Shown: positions 1-8,734, counted from the stretch's first letter. The stretch: DNA of 48,147 nucleotides from Acidobacteriota bacterium (GCA_019244045.1 JAFATF010000670.1:1-48147), one strand, 5' to 3'. Made by a program: numbers and translations. The notes: generated from the letters alone by a model not told the origin.

Positions 1-2
1 TG

Positions 3-254
3 TATGACGAGTGGCACCAGGGTGCCCGCATCTTAGACCTTGGGCATAGGTCAAAGCGGCATGCTGCTCTTCGAAACGCAACGTTCATGTCAGCAATCTG
101 GTTCAGTTATATGGCTGGATCAGTGATAGGTACATGGATGAACTCGCGATGGACCATTCGGGCCATGTACCTTCCCGTTCTTTTGATGGCGGTCGCCGCC
201 GCTATCGATCAATTTCTGCCCTTGTCACTCGAAGAGGAACAGGAGCAGACCTAA
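3..254 (+). CDS. C-terminal fragment of a DUF1275 (YoaK-like) membrane protein, cut by left edge
   Basis: An open frame runs from the left edge (first full codon at base 3) to a TAA at 252-254, giving 83 residues with no start in view. The fragment has a polar stretch, then RNATFMSAIWFSYMAGSVIG, then a second hydrophobic segment (MYLPVLLMAVAAAI) and an acidic tail (LSLEEEQEQT). Two transmembrane helices, with a Gly-rich helix after an Arg-Asn-Ala-Thr turn, resemble the C-terminus of DUF1275/YoaK membrane proteins, whose function is not well defined. The assignment rests on pattern memory of the last two helices only. It could be the end of another small multi-pass protein. Confidence 0.5.
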   Translation, partial: YDEWHQGARILDLGHRSKRHAALRNATFMSAIWFSYMAGSVIGTWMNSRWTIRAMYLPVLLMAVAAAIDQFLPLSLEEEQEQT

Positions 255-887
255 GTCATGGATTCGTAAGTCTCGTCCGTGCGCGCCAGTCATTTAAAGA
301 AAAGCCCGCACTCCAAGATCGCTCTATGGCTGGGGACACCATCGCACATCGCCTTTGTTCTCATGCATTCGTGTTCGTTGTCCGATTTTACCTCTCTAGG
401 GCGGATGCTTGAAGGGGCAGACACCCACGGCAAGTAAGATTTGGTGGCGGCAATGAAAACGTGGAACTGTACCACGTGTCCGCGGACGGCGCCCAACCGG
501 CTGCGCTTTCACATTCAGCTCGGCCGGAAGCCGCTAAACGATGTGTCCGGCGGTCAAATGCATTCGGCCCGCAGCGGGCAAAGGTCTTGCGTGACATGCG
601 ATCTACCCCGTCGCGAGCATGATCTTTTTCAGAGGTGGTCAACACTCTCGGCTGAACGGGACACGGAGCCGAGCTGCTGATCGGCATGTCTGAGGTTCGA
701 CACACGGCAGCCATCACGGAAAGGCACGCGCCCGAGCAACTGTGTCCAGATACTCGCTCTGCAGTTTTCGAAAGTTGCGCGTCGTTAGGTTGAGTGCGAT
801 TGGAGAAAGGCGATGATGGTGGTGCTAGACCAGGTCGCGGATTACGATGGGTGAGCTCAGACTGTTGGTATCAACATCGCGGGGAAA
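255..887. other. Gene-poor spacer
   Basis: No convincing gene here. Open frames on both strands (for example 441-680 plus, 388-717 minus) overlap one another, are rich in Arg/Ser/Cys, lack recognisable domains and have no good ribosome binding site. No tRNA-like fold or clear terminator was seen. Confidence 0.5.
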
Positions 888-1229
888 CTAAGCGGCCGCC
901 AGGGTCGTCCTTAAGCGTCGCAAATAATCGAGCGCAGACTGGATTTCCATCTCTTCCGATTCAATAGAAGGCCCTTTCTCCAATTGAGTGAGTCGCTGTC
1001 GCATCGCGTTCTCGGCTCTGGCTATTCTGTGCTGGAGCTGTTTACCGTCGAATTCCAACATGGCGGCTGCGTATAGGGTTTTCCATTCATGTGGGAACCC
1101 TGGGACGCGTATTCGATACCTCTGCTGCGCTGCGGTTCGTCGAGTAGGTTGGTTTTTTCGGCCGGGCTCAGTCGCGGTTGGGTAGAGACTCTTCCAGTGA
1201 TTACTACGCAGTTGCGATGGCTTAGGCAT
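888..1229 (-). CDS. Small conserved-looking hypothetical protein, 113 aa
   Basis: Function unknown. The ATG at 1229 is preferred over one six codons upstream because GGGGAG lies about 8 bases before it. The N-terminal half is basic and low complexity (residues 1-40). The C-terminal part is amphipathic and probably helical: an FPHEWKTLYAAAMLEFD stretch, then a heptad-like Arg/Glu/Leu segment (QHRIARAENAMRQRLTQLE), then SALDYLRRLRTTLAAA. This reads like a real small soluble protein with a helical hairpin or coiled coil, not a random frame. No enzyme motif is visible. It stands alone on the minus strand. Confidence 0.6.
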   Translation of the reverse strand: MPKPSQLRSNHWKSLYPTATEPGRKNQPTRRTAAQQRYRIRVPGFPHEWKTLYAAAMLEFDGKQLQHRIARAENAMRQRLTQLEKGPSIESEEMEIQSALDYLRRLRTTLAAA

Positions 1230-1465
1230 GACTGAACTCCCCGCCAAAGCGCGGGCCGCAAATTTAGGACGCCCACCGCCCCGGCAATTCGATGCTACTC
1301 ACGATGATATTGACATTATGCTCAGCGCTGGGCATTCGGTCAAGAGCAATTTAACCGTAATTCATTGCCTTCGAATTTAACCTCTTGGTACCGGCACGAG
1401 TTGGCGCAGCGTGGCACGCCCGGGCCATTCAGTTCGCCTTCGCAGGCTGCTGTAATGCTCCCCAC

Positions 1466-1618
1466 ATGATGCGAAAAAAGAACCCCGCCGCCGTGGCATT
1501 GGGTCGTAGAGGCGGCAAGGCCTCGGCGGAAAGACTCACCGAGAAAGAACGGCGCGAGAAGGCCCGAAGGGCCGCCCAGGCTAGATGGCTCAAAACTTTG
1601 CGGGCTGAAAAGAACTAG
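1466..1618 (+). CDS. Small basic RRGGKA-type protein, 50 aa
   Basis: Starts at one of two adjacent ATG codons (1466 or 1469). It encodes a very basic peptide with NPAAVALGRRGGKASAERLT near the N-terminus, followed by KERREKARRAAQARW. The pattern GRRGGKA...LT.EER.E.ARKAA.ARW recurs in short bacterial proteins of unknown role, sometimes described as histone-like or plasmid-associated. DNA or RNA binding is plausible from charge but is inference. A longer frame beginning at 1385 exists, but its first 27 residues look non-coding. The gene is monocistronic; no strong ribosome binding site was seen. Confidence 0.6.
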   Translation: MMRKKNPAAVALGRRGGKASAERLTEKERREKARRAAQARWLKTLRAEKN

Positions 1619-1979
1619 CTGTAACCCAGAAGCGCCAGTCGTCGTCTCGGCTCGACATACCGCATTAAATAGTGCCGCTCGCCGCGCTGCCTTCGCCCAG
1701 CCAACCAGGAAGAGGACTTTCGTCGGGAGTGCCACGCGTCCCTACGAGCGTTAATGGCAGGCCGTCGTCGCGACAAAGTTACTTTCGATACCCCGCCTCG
1801 GCCTTCCATCTTCTAGCGCGGACCGGTAGTGAACTACGATCAAAGCTTGCGCCGAAAGAGTCATTGTCACCGCGTTGGCGGCGCAAAATTACAGGCGAGA
1901 TGTCTATACGGTTAGATACTCTCCAGCGCCGCTCAAATAAAACGCGCCATCCTAGGCGTTGAGCGCGGGAAATAGGTGA
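1619..1979. other. Spacer upstream of the GAF gene
   Basis: No supported gene. The small overlapping frames on both strands have no domain. The segment probably holds the promoter of the GAF gene at 1980, but I found no -35/-10 pair with good spacing. Confidence 0.4.
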
Positions 1980-3965
1980 ATGGGGGCCGTGCCGCAAACC
2001 GACCTTGCGGATCTAAATGCCGCGCTAAAATCCTTCAGCCGCCAGAGCGGGTTGCTCATGCGCGCGAGCGGCATAGCCGTCGCTCTTTTCCACAAAGGTT
2101 CCATGATTTGCCGCGCGAGCATGGGAAATCTTGCGCCGCCACTCGGCTGCCGACTAGACGTAACTTCCGGTCTGTCCGGAGAGTGCATCCGCACCGGCAA
2201 GGCTTTGCGCTGCGACGACTCGGAGCGCGACGCGCGTGTTGATGTTACAAGCTGCCGCCGGCTGGGGGTACGCTCCGTCCTGGCAGCCCCCGTCCTCTCT
2301 CAGGGGCATGTCGTTGGGCTAGTGGAGGTCTTCTCTGGGCAGCCGACGGCCTTCGACGATGGGGATCTCGCCCTACTGGCGCGCTTCGGTCATATGCTGC
2401 TCCGCAGCCCCTCGCGGTTCATAAACGTGCCTCTTCCCAGTCTCTTAATTGAGAGAGAACCTGTTCACCGAATCTTCTTGCACAACCTGCTCGATACTGT
2501 GCTCTCGTACCGAACCGTGCCGAGCGTAACTTCTCCTCCTGCACGGTTTTGGGATGATGTGTTTATTCCTTCGAAGCTGCCTTGGAAATGTTTTGCCCAA
2601 TCCCTTTTGCTGCACATCATTATGGCCTTTTTAGCAGCGGCCTTGCTTAAGGTTTTCGTCTCGCGGCCGCATATGCTCTACCCCAAGGTTGATCAGGCAA
2701 CCGTTTACTACTTACCTTTCGAGGATCGCTCGCATCGCGAATCTCGAGCCTTGCCTTGGCCAAAGCACAGGAAACAGGTGACCCGGTTGACCGTCCAAGA
2801 GCCTCTTGTGGCAGTGCGCCGGGAACGGTTCAGGCGCACTCCGGCTGGCATTCCTTCACCAGTGTGGAAAATGAAAGCCGATATGCGACAACTCCAGTTA
2901 CCAGCGTGGAACTCAGCGTTGCCGGCCATGCCCATGGTAGCCAGCGCGCGAATTCACCCCATCAGCTACCCCGCTGTGGCGATTATTTCGCCACCTCCCG
3001 ATACGTCCAACTTGTCGCGATCAAGAGTTTCCGTATCTCCCCAACTAGCGGTAATTGAGCCAGCACCCCTGATACCCGAGTCTACCCTCCGGAATGGGCC
3101 CATGAATAACGACGTCTTAGCCGTGGTACCGCCGCCGCCGGCTATCGACATCAAGGGGCGGCAGTCGATCTCGGGAGTTGTAGAGGCGACCTTGCGCACG
3201 GTGTTGGGATGGGTCGTGCCCCCGCCGCCCTCGCTGCATGGGGTCCCGCCTGCTGCCGGCGCGGTTGTCGGGTCGTTCGCCGATACCCATATTGTGCCGC
3301 CGCCTCCCACCATTCAAGGTGCCGAAAATTCCACCTGGGCCAGTCGGGAACACATAGCTGCCGCGGTTGTGCCTCCCCCGCCTTCAGCAGGGGGTTTTCT
3401 TAATGCTCGCCACTTGCAGTCACTCGCAGCCGCTCCTCTCAATGTTCGTCCACCTCACGGGGAAACCAGGGCGGCGAGCGTAAGAGGGGGAGGATCGATC
3501 GAACCCAAGCCACGTACGGCAGAGCGGGAAGCCGCTGGCCGAACGGTCGATGGCGGCAACGAATCACCTCGCGGCAGCAAAGAACTGAGTGTCCACTTTG
3601 TGGGTCCGGTATTGCCTCTTCCCCGCTCCTCCTATTTTTCGAGCAGCGAGGTCTTTATTGCGGAAGAAAGACTCAGTCGCACTCAGATGCGACTCATAAA
3701 GCTCATTTACGAGTATCTGCCTTACCAAAAGCCACTCTCCGACTATGGTCCGAACTACCCCGCGCTCGAGAAGCTGCGGGTCACAAGGGATCCGAACTGT
3801 GACGAGGCGCTAATCGACGTGATAGCTTCGGCCCACACGGCAGGTATGCCCAACCAGCGGTTGCAACGAGAGCCCAACTCCTTGGGCCAGGGACAAAGTA
3901 CGCTGGCCTGCTTTCGCACTACCGCGGATGATTATCGCAAAGCGGCGGCTCGCCAGCACCAATAG
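1980..3965 (+). CDS. GAF-domain protein with one membrane segment and a VVPPPP-repeat linker
   Basis: 661 aa. Residues about 18-142 form a GAF domain: the core GIAVALFHKGSMICRASMGN, a Cys-containing SGECIRTGKALRCDDSE turn, and the closing SVLAAPVLSQGHVVGLVEVF strand pair. A single hydrophobic helix (about 205-227, LLLHIIMAFLAAALLKVFV) suggests a cytoplasmic N-terminus and a periplasmic C-terminus. The outer part is Pro-rich with four (V/I)VPPPP units near residues 383, 413, 438 and 463, like the spanning linker of TonB proteins. A separate C-terminal module (about 570-661) contains EYLPYQKPLSDYGPNYPALE and DPNCDEALIDV and looks folded. The start is an ATG after AGGTG. Known: GAF domains bind small ligands or cofactors. 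Inferred: an envelope-spanning sensor or transducer. No kinase, cyclase or canonical TonB C-terminal domain is seen. Confidence 0.8.
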   Translation: MGAVPQTDLADLNAALKSFSRQSGLLMRASGIAVALFHKGSMICRASMGNLAPPLGCRLDVTSGLSGECIRTGKALRCDDSERDARVDVTSCRRLGVRSVLAAPVLSQGHVVGLVEVFSGQPTAFDDGDLALLARFGHMLLRSPSRFINVPLPSLLIEREPVHRIFLHNLLDTVLSYRTVPSVTSPPARFWDDVFIPSKLPWKCFAQSLLLHIIMAFLAAALLKVFVSRPHMLYPKVDQATVYYLPFEDRSHRESRALPWPKHRKQVTRLTVQEPLVAVRRERFRRTPAGIPSPVWKMKADMRQLQLPAWNSALPAMPMVASARIHPISYPAVAIISPPPDTSNLSRSRVSVSPQLAVIEPAPLIPESTLRNGPMNNDVLAVVPPPPAIDIKGRQSISGVVEATLRTVLGWVVPPPPSLHGVPPAAGAVVGSFADTHIVPPPPTIQGAENSTWASREHIAAAVVPPPPSAGGFLNARHLQSLAAAPLNVRPPHGETRAASVRGGGSIEPKPRTAEREAAGRTVDGGNESPRGSKELSVHFVGPVLPLPRSSYFSSSEVFIAEERLSRTQMRLIKLIYEYLPYQKPLSDYGPNYPALEKLRVTRDPNCDEALIDVIASAHTAGMPNQRLQREPNSLGQGQSTLACFRTTADDYRKAAARQHQ

Positions 3966-3975
3966 CTCTGGAGTG

Positions 3976-3992
3976 CTGGCCAAACCGGCCAG
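3976..3992. repeat. Short inverted repeat after the GAF gene
   Basis: A 6-base perfect stem (CTGGCC / GGCCAG) with a 5-base loop lies 10 bases after the stop codon of the GAF gene. There is no following T-run, so it is only a weak candidate for an intrinsic terminator or RNA-end stabiliser. Confidence 0.3.
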
Positions 3993-4190
3993 TTGCGCTC
4001 TAAAGCGCGTGTCGGAAAACTCGCGTCATCTCGCATCCATCCAGCAGCCCCCCCTCAATTTGTTTCGGCTTGCCAGATGGCAAGTGTGAGGTCGAATGTA
4101 AAACCGAGGATGATGATTGTGTTCTCGGGGGACACCATGCGCGATGCGATGTTGTTCTCAGGAATGCGAAGGAAAACGTAGCCGATCGCC

Positions 4191-4424
4191 TCAGCCGGAT
4201 TTTCGCAAATTCCTCACAAAAGGGAAATAGCGTTCCAAGTCGGTGATTCCTCCGTCCGGGAACTGCTCGAGATCCCATTCGGAGGTCAGCACCACCTTAG
4301 GTTCCGACCACGAGGGAGCACTATCGTCGAGTAAGGGAATAACAGTGAGGAGAGCCTGAATTTCCGCTCGCACACGAGCGAGATCCTGCTCCTTTTCGCG
4401 CAAAACAATGCAAGGGTCTTTCAC
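4191..4424 (-). CDS. Small helical hypothetical protein, 77 aa
   Basis: The GTG at 4424 is chosen because the sequence changes character there: upstream codons look non-coding, whereas VKDPCIVLREKEQDLARVRA onward reads as a heptad coiled coil (REKEQDLARVRAEIQALLTVIPLL), then an acidic middle and DLERYFPFVRNLRKSG. Short proteins with KEQDL.RVR.EIEALR..IPLL followed by a variable tail recur in Acidobacteriota as orphan genes of unknown role; that comparison is from memory. No enzymatic motif is present. The stop lies 225 bases from the converging GAF gene. Confidence 0.5.
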   Translation of the reverse strand: MKDPCIVLREKEQDLARVRAEIQALLTVIPLLDDSAPSWSEPKVVLTSEWDLEQFPDGGITDLERYFPFVRNLRKSG

Positions 4425-5426
4425 AGCTGCCAATCCAGTACGCGGCAGCTTACAACGAGAACTGCGAGTTAGCACTCTGTGGAAATTGAGGATATCTCGG
4501 GCGATGCATGCTCGCCACCGGGGAGCCAATCGTAAACGTCCACACTCCATGGGACTGCCGCTGAACGTTGGTACTTGAGCCCTAGTGTGCAAAGTTCTGC
4601 TACTAGGGACTAAAGTCCCGGAGAAATCGGGCCCATTGACTTCAGCAACATCGCGGATACACTGTCCCCCTAGTCAGACCGTGCGGTGGGGGAGTTGGCT
4701 CCAGCCGAAAGCCGCGACCAATTGTTCTTTCCAAGAAGCAAGAACGCAAATTGTTTCCCAACCGATTTTCCTCAAATCATGCCGCTCCCCACCCCGTGTT
4801 TGCGGGCTGCTACAGGCAGGCAGCCTCGGCCAAGGTTATATTTCGAAGCCCGGCACGGCTTGAAAACGATGGCGCGAGTACTTGTGTGCGTCAGCGCTGC
4901 GTCTTTGTGGGGAACGATCTGCGACCGACCAGCAGTTTCGGAAGGCAATGAGCTTGAATCCGCAAAATGGTCAACTATGATGTGCTACTCCGCGGATCCT
5001 GTGATCCATGCCGCTTTCACCAAGCACGCGAGCTCTAGGGCGTGGTTGCTAATCAATGACATCGCGAATCTCTAGTTGGGTTTAAGTGCCCTCCGCAGGG
5101 CGTCTGCGACACGATGGGTGCCTATTTTTCCGATCTCGCGCGCCTGTCGAGATCAAGCGCGGGAATTGTGAGATCTCCCGTTTGGGAACCCTGTCCGTTG
5201 CGACAAGAATTTGGGTCCGAGGCTTGGCGCGATACACCAGGCTCAACCCATAAGACGGCATACGCGGAACTTTATCCACCCGTCGCCATCTAAATACCTT
5301 TGAGGCATTAACGGGTGAATGCCCGTGAGCACGAAAGCCCTGTTGTTTGCCGGTGCACAAAACCTGCAAATGCCTCTCGCGGAGGGGCTTCGAACGGTTA
5401 CTGGCTTGTCACGGAGCCTCGGCTAT
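4425..5426. other. One-kilobase gene-poor spacer
   Basis: Several overlapping frames occur on both strands (for example 4686-5075 plus and 5082-5369 minus). None shows a domain, credible ribosome binding site or protein-like composition over its length. The minus strand between about 5370 and 5072 could hold a frameshifted remnant, but this is not firm enough to call. Confidence 0.4.
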
Positions 5427-5455
5427 TTGACGTATTTTCTTGGGTAGTTGATAAT
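5427..5455 (+). promoter_or_regulatory. Candidate sigma70-type promoter for the 138-aa protein gene
   Basis: TTGACG at 5427-5432 (5 of 6 to the -35 consensus), a 17-base spacer, and GATAAT at 5450-5455 (5 of 6 to the -10). Transcription would start near 5462, about 25 bases before the ATG at 5487, which has its own strong AGGGGGAG ribosome site at 5472-5479. This is the best-matching promoter I found in the window. Confidence 0.6.
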
Positions 5456-5486
5456 GCCCGACGGTGCTCAAAGGGGGAGCAACCTG

Positions 5487-5903
5487 ATGTGGAAGAACAA
5501 GGATGCTGCAACGGCAGAGGCCATGGAGGGAAACTCGGAAGTGCAGGAAATTTTGGATACTACGAATGAAACAGTGCGACGGATGACCGAGCCGTTTCGC
5601 GGCAACATAAGCACCTACCGAGAAGCGGTTGAGCAATTCACAACCAATGCGCTAGAGTTCCTGAAATGCATTCCGACCTTGAATCGTACGCGAGATTCCT
5701 ACCAACGAGCGATGTCAATAAGCTCTGAGGTACGGCAAATTTTGGATACTGGGGATGAGACGCTACGTAAAATGATGAGCCAGATCGAAGAAGCTGTGAA
5801 TGTTCAGTTGGCCAATCGCCCCGAGAAGAAAAGACCCGAGGTGGTCAAGGTCGAGCCTCTCAGGTCTGCCGAGGACACAAACGGCGCCAGAATATTGCCT
5901 TAG
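5487..5903 (+). CDS. Hypothetical protein with a duplicated (E)ILDT-ET-R-M unit, 138 aa
   Basis: Start chosen at the ATG 7 bases after AGGGGGAG and downstream of a good promoter. Two copies of a short unit are visible: EVQEILDTTNETVRRMTEP (about residues 17-35) and EVRQILDTGDETLRKMMSQ (about 88-106), 71 residues apart, each followed by further helical sequence. The protein is acidic, probably all-helical, with no signal peptide or membrane segment. A Lys/Pro-rich tail (NRPEKKRPEVVKVEP) ends it. Function unknown; the duplicated helices could form a bundle or a partner-binding surface. It is a single gene, convergent with the OmpA gene and separated from it by a hairpin terminator. Confidence 0.7.
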   Translation: MWKNKDAATAEAMEGNSEVQEILDTTNETVRRMTEPFRGNISTYREAVEQFTTNALEFLKCIPTLNRTRDSYQRAMSISSEVRQILDTGDETLRKMMSQIEEAVNVQLANRPEKKRPEVVKVEPLRSAEDTNGARILP

Positions 5904-6007
5904 GCGCAGGGACGCCTTCCCCCGTTTCACTACCATCAGTACGCCACACACGCCGTCAAATTCTTCGCGAGTCCAGTCGGTTGGATAGCTTGTTGACTTT
6001 GACTTAG

Positions 6008-6036
6008 GGCCGAAGCGCCTACTGGGCGCTTCGGCC
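6008..6036. terminator. Strong hairpin between convergent genes, probable bidirectional terminator
   Basis: A perfect 12-base stem (GGCCGAAGCGCC / GGCGCTTCGGCC) encloses the 5-base loop TACTG. It lies between the ends of the plus-strand gene at 5903 and the minus-strand OmpA gene at 6049. No long T-run follows on either side, so it may act with Rho or as an RNA-end stabiliser. Confidence 0.6.
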
Positions 6037-6048
6037 GAAGTGTAAGAT

Positions 6049-7929
6049 CTACCGAGGCAAGTTCGTTAAAGACGTTGTGGTCTGAGTCCCAATCGCTCCG
6101 CCTGAGACAACTAAGTTTACGCGCCGGTTCTGGCGCCGTCCCTCCGACGAATCATTCGAAGCAATCGGATCATTCGGTCCGAATCCCTTTGCCGCCACTG
6201 AGCCAGATGGTACTCCTTGCTGGACCAGGTAGGACCGAACCGTCTCCGCGCGTTGCTGGGAGAGTTGCTGGTTATAACCCGCGCTGCCGGTATTGTCCGT
6301 GTAACCATCAACCTCAACCTGAATGTCGGGGTAGGCAATTAGAACTCCGGCTACTTTTGCCAGGCGCTCGCGCGCGTCTGATGTCAAGCTGGCACTGTTG
6401 AGCTTAAAAAGCACATCGGGCATATTCACGATCAATCCCCGTGCGCTGTCCTTGGTTTGCAAGACCTGATTGAGCTGTCCGAGAAGTCGTGCGCGTACCT
6501 GTTCCTTGTCATTCTGCGCTTGCTGCAACTGTTGCTGGCTCTGTTGTAATTGCCCCTGCACCGCTTGCGCCTGCTGCTCAGCCTGCTGGCGCGCCGTCTG
6601 CTCCTGCTCAAGCTGCTTTTGTGCTTGCTGGGCGGCGGCTTGTTGCTGCTGGAGCTGTTCCTGTGCTTGTTGCGCTAGACGCTCCTGATCTTGGGCACGT
6701 TGCTGGGCGGCAGCGGCTTGCTGTCGAGCCTGCTCGGCTTGTGTCTGAGCTTGCTGCGCAGCGGCCTGCTGATCAGCTTGAATCTGCTGGCCGGAACTCG
6801 CCTGCTGCTGAATTCGCTGCTCTGCTGCTTGTGCCGCAGCGGCAGCTTCTTGCGCAGCAGCCTGTGCTTGAGCGGCCTGCTGTTCGGCTGCTTGGCGGGC
6901 AGCTTCGGCTTGTTGCGTCTGCTGGGATTGTGCATCGGCCTGAGCCCTTGCCTCTTGCGCCTGCCGAGCTTGTGATTCTGCCTCCGCCTGTGCCTTGGCA
7001 GCCTTGTCGGCAGCAGCTTGCTTCTCTTGATCAACTTTGGCCTGCTGCTCTGTCTTCAGAGCCGCCACCCGCGCCGCTTCTGCCGCTTGGGTTGCTTCGC
7101 GAGCGATCGTCGCGATTGCTTTATCATTCTGCTTACGACTGTAGTAGTCGTCTGCTTGGCTGAGTAGTTGCTGGGCGCGTTGGAGTGGGGAAGCGGCATA
7201 CTGGTCTGCGTGGGCAACTTTTGCGATGCGTACGGCATTGCGCGCCTCCCTCAAGCTAAGAGGCACATGCTTATCGATACCGTATACGGGCTCCTCGATG
7301 GGTTGGTTGTGCGCGGAGTACAAAGTGCCGGGAATAGCCTGGTAACTCACATCTACAGATCGAACCCACCCTTCGGTTTTATTTCCGGGTTCATTCTGGG
7401 CCACCAGCTTTTCACTGGGTTGCGTGACGGCGAAATAAGGTTCCGCGGTGAGAACCAAGGCAAAGGCTTGCATCGGAGTACTGGCGCGGATCGAACCCTT
7501 GCCGTCGTGAACACTCAGCTCACCAAGATTTGAGGCAACACCCTCGGGACTGACTGCCCATAGCACATAGGTAAGGTATTCCAGCCCAAAGCTGTTTGCA
7601 GGCTTAAGGTGCTCGACTTCGGCCTTAATCTGGGTGGTTGCGGACTTTGTGTCCACTTCCGCTTTGCCAGCCGCATCGGGGATCAGATCAGTTCCCTTTA
7701 GGGCAATGTCACTTTTACTGCCCTGGCGGTAGTCAATCGCTTTGGTTGATTCGGCAACCAATTGAATCGAATTGAAGTTGCTGGATGCCTGCGAACTCCG
7801 GCCGGCATCATTATTCTGACCGGCACTGTTATCATTCTGACCGACGCGGTTGTCTTGCGCCCAGCAAAGTATCGAGACGACAAACAACGCGAAGAACGAG
7901 AGAACTAGAAGGTTCTTAGCTGATCTCAC
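6049..7929 (-). CDS. OmpA-family peptidoglycan-binding envelope protein with long Gln/Ala coiled coil
   Basis: 626 aa from a GTG preceded by GGGGG. Residues 1-24 are a signal peptide (core LLVLSFFALFVVSILCWA, likely cleavage before QDN). The following region (about 50-215) looks like a beta-rich secreted domain. A helical DUF4398-like stretch (about 225-285, SPLQRAQQLLSQADDYYSRK) leads into some 200 residues of Gln/Ala/Glu coiled coil. A C-terminal OmpA domain (about 500-610) holds FKLNSASLTSDARERL, VEVDGYTDNTGS, LSQQRAETVRSYL and GRRQNRRV, the residues expected for diaminopimelate binding. Known: such domains tether the envelope to peptidoglycan. The coiled coil could span the periplasm; anchoring at its N-terminus is not resolved. 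Confidence 0.9.
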   Translation of the reverse strand: MRSAKNLLVLSFFALFVVSILCWAQDNRVGQNDNSAGQNNDAGRSSQASSNFNSIQLVAESTKAIDYRQGSKSDIALKGTDLIPDAAGKAEVDTKSATTQIKAEVEHLKPANSFGLEYLTYVLWAVSPEGVASNLGELSVHDGKGSIRASTPMQAFALVLTAEPYFAVTQPSEKLVAQNEPGNKTEGWVRSVDVSYQAIPGTLYSAHNQPIEEPVYGIDKHVPLSLREARNAVRIAKVAHADQYAASPLQRAQQLLSQADDYYSRKQNDKAIATIAREATQAAEAARVAALKTEQQAKVDQEKQAAADKAAKAQAEAESQARQAQEARAQADAQSQQTQQAEAARQAAEQQAAQAQAAAQEAAAAAQAAEQRIQQQASSGQQIQADQQAAAQQAQTQAEQARQQAAAAQQRAQDQERLAQQAQEQLQQQQAAAQQAQKQLEQEQTARQQAEQQAQAVQGQLQQSQQQLQQAQNDKEQVRARLLGQLNQVLQTKDSARGLIVNMPDVLFKLNSASLTSDARERLAKVAGVLIAYPDIQVEVDGYTDNTGSAGYNQQLSQQRAETVRSYLVQQGVPSGSVAAKGFGPNDPIASNDSSEGRRQNRRVNLVVSGGAIGTQTTTSLTNLPR

Positions 7930-8734
7930 AATTCACCCCCGGCAGACTACTTTCCTGATCCTGCCTGCATAGATTTGTCTTCACACCTTTAAGGTCAGCC
8001 TAGGGCTGAGTCAGTGCTGAATCGATCAGGAATTTACGGTAGCTTTGCAGAGAAACTCCGTAGGTGAATTACTGGAGGCGGGACCACATTTCAGCTAAGG
8101 CATGGTTGGTGCCAGTGCATAACTCTTTGCCCGACTGCAGGCCGACGTTCGCAGGCCTTAGCGCCGGAGGAATGTCAGGAGCGGCATAGCCCGCGCATAC
8201 CCATGTCAAACTCTAGCACCTGTGTCATCAAACTTTGGCATCCTGCCAAGGACCGCCTTCACCAGTCTTCTGCGGGCAACCGGAAGATGAATCGTATTTT
8301 TTCAGGGTTGATCCTCACAACCTGATGTCTCGATAATATTCTCAAGAAGGGCGTGGAAGACGCGGAACGCAGGGATCGCCGGTGCCTGGGTGCTTAATCT
8401 GGATGGCACACTACCGACAGGTCGTAAGTACCACGGTGATCATTTCCCCGTGTTTGGCACCGTAGACTTTTTGCTGCTCGGTTTGGGTTTGGCAAAGAGG
8501 GTATTTATCGGCTCCGCGTCCCTCGATGCAGAGCAATAGGATGATGTTAAAAGAAAGACTGCGAACAAAAGAAGACATCCGCCCAGCGCTCCGTGAAAAG
8601 TTTTGTGCCGGTCTGAATGTCTCAAAAAACGTGAGTACGCACAAAGAACGATCGGCCATGTCCTTTGGATCGTCAGATGAAGTAGAATTTCGCTGCCTGG
8701 TCAGCCTGTATTTTGAGGGATTAGCGCGACATGC
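7930..8734. other. Intergenic region between divergent OmpA and kinase genes
   Basis: This 0.8-kb segment separates two divergently transcribed genes and must hold both promoters. I found no high-scoring -35/-10 pair. Apart from one possible tiny secreted protein on the minus strand (8440-8625), no gene is supported. Confidence 0.4.
8440..8625 (-). CDS. Possible small secreted protein, 61 aa
   Basis: From a TTG at 8625 the frame gives a basic N-terminus followed by ALGGCLLLFAVFLLTSSYCS, a plausible signal peptide, and a short mature part ending KPKPSSKKSTVPNTGK. The n-, h- and c-regions are in the right order, but the start codon is weak, there is no good ribosome binding site, and other frames overlap it. 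It may be non-coding. Confidence 0.22.
   Translation of the reverse strand: MRHSDRHKTFHGALGGCLLLFAVFLLTSSYCSASRDAEPINTLFAKPKPSSKKSTVPNTGK

Noticed and set aside
3976-3992. Intrinsic terminator after the GAF gene
   Set aside because: Only a 6-base stem and no T-run; listed as an inverted repeat, not as a terminator.
4686-5075. 129-codon open frame on the plus strand
   Set aside because: No ribosome binding site, no domain, mixed low-quality composition and overlap with other frames of equal length.
5072-5369. Possible frameshifted gene remnant on the minus strand
   Set aside because: Two frames each contain protein-like strings (ILVATDRVPKREISQFPRL and IGKIGTHRVADALRRALKPN) that could be joined by one frameshift, but no family was recognised, so chance cannot be excluded.
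6489-7163. Long open frame (224 codons) on the plus strand
   Set aside because: It is antisense to the repetitive Gln/Ala coding region of the OmpA gene; the repeated codons keep the opposite strand open. Composition is low complexity.
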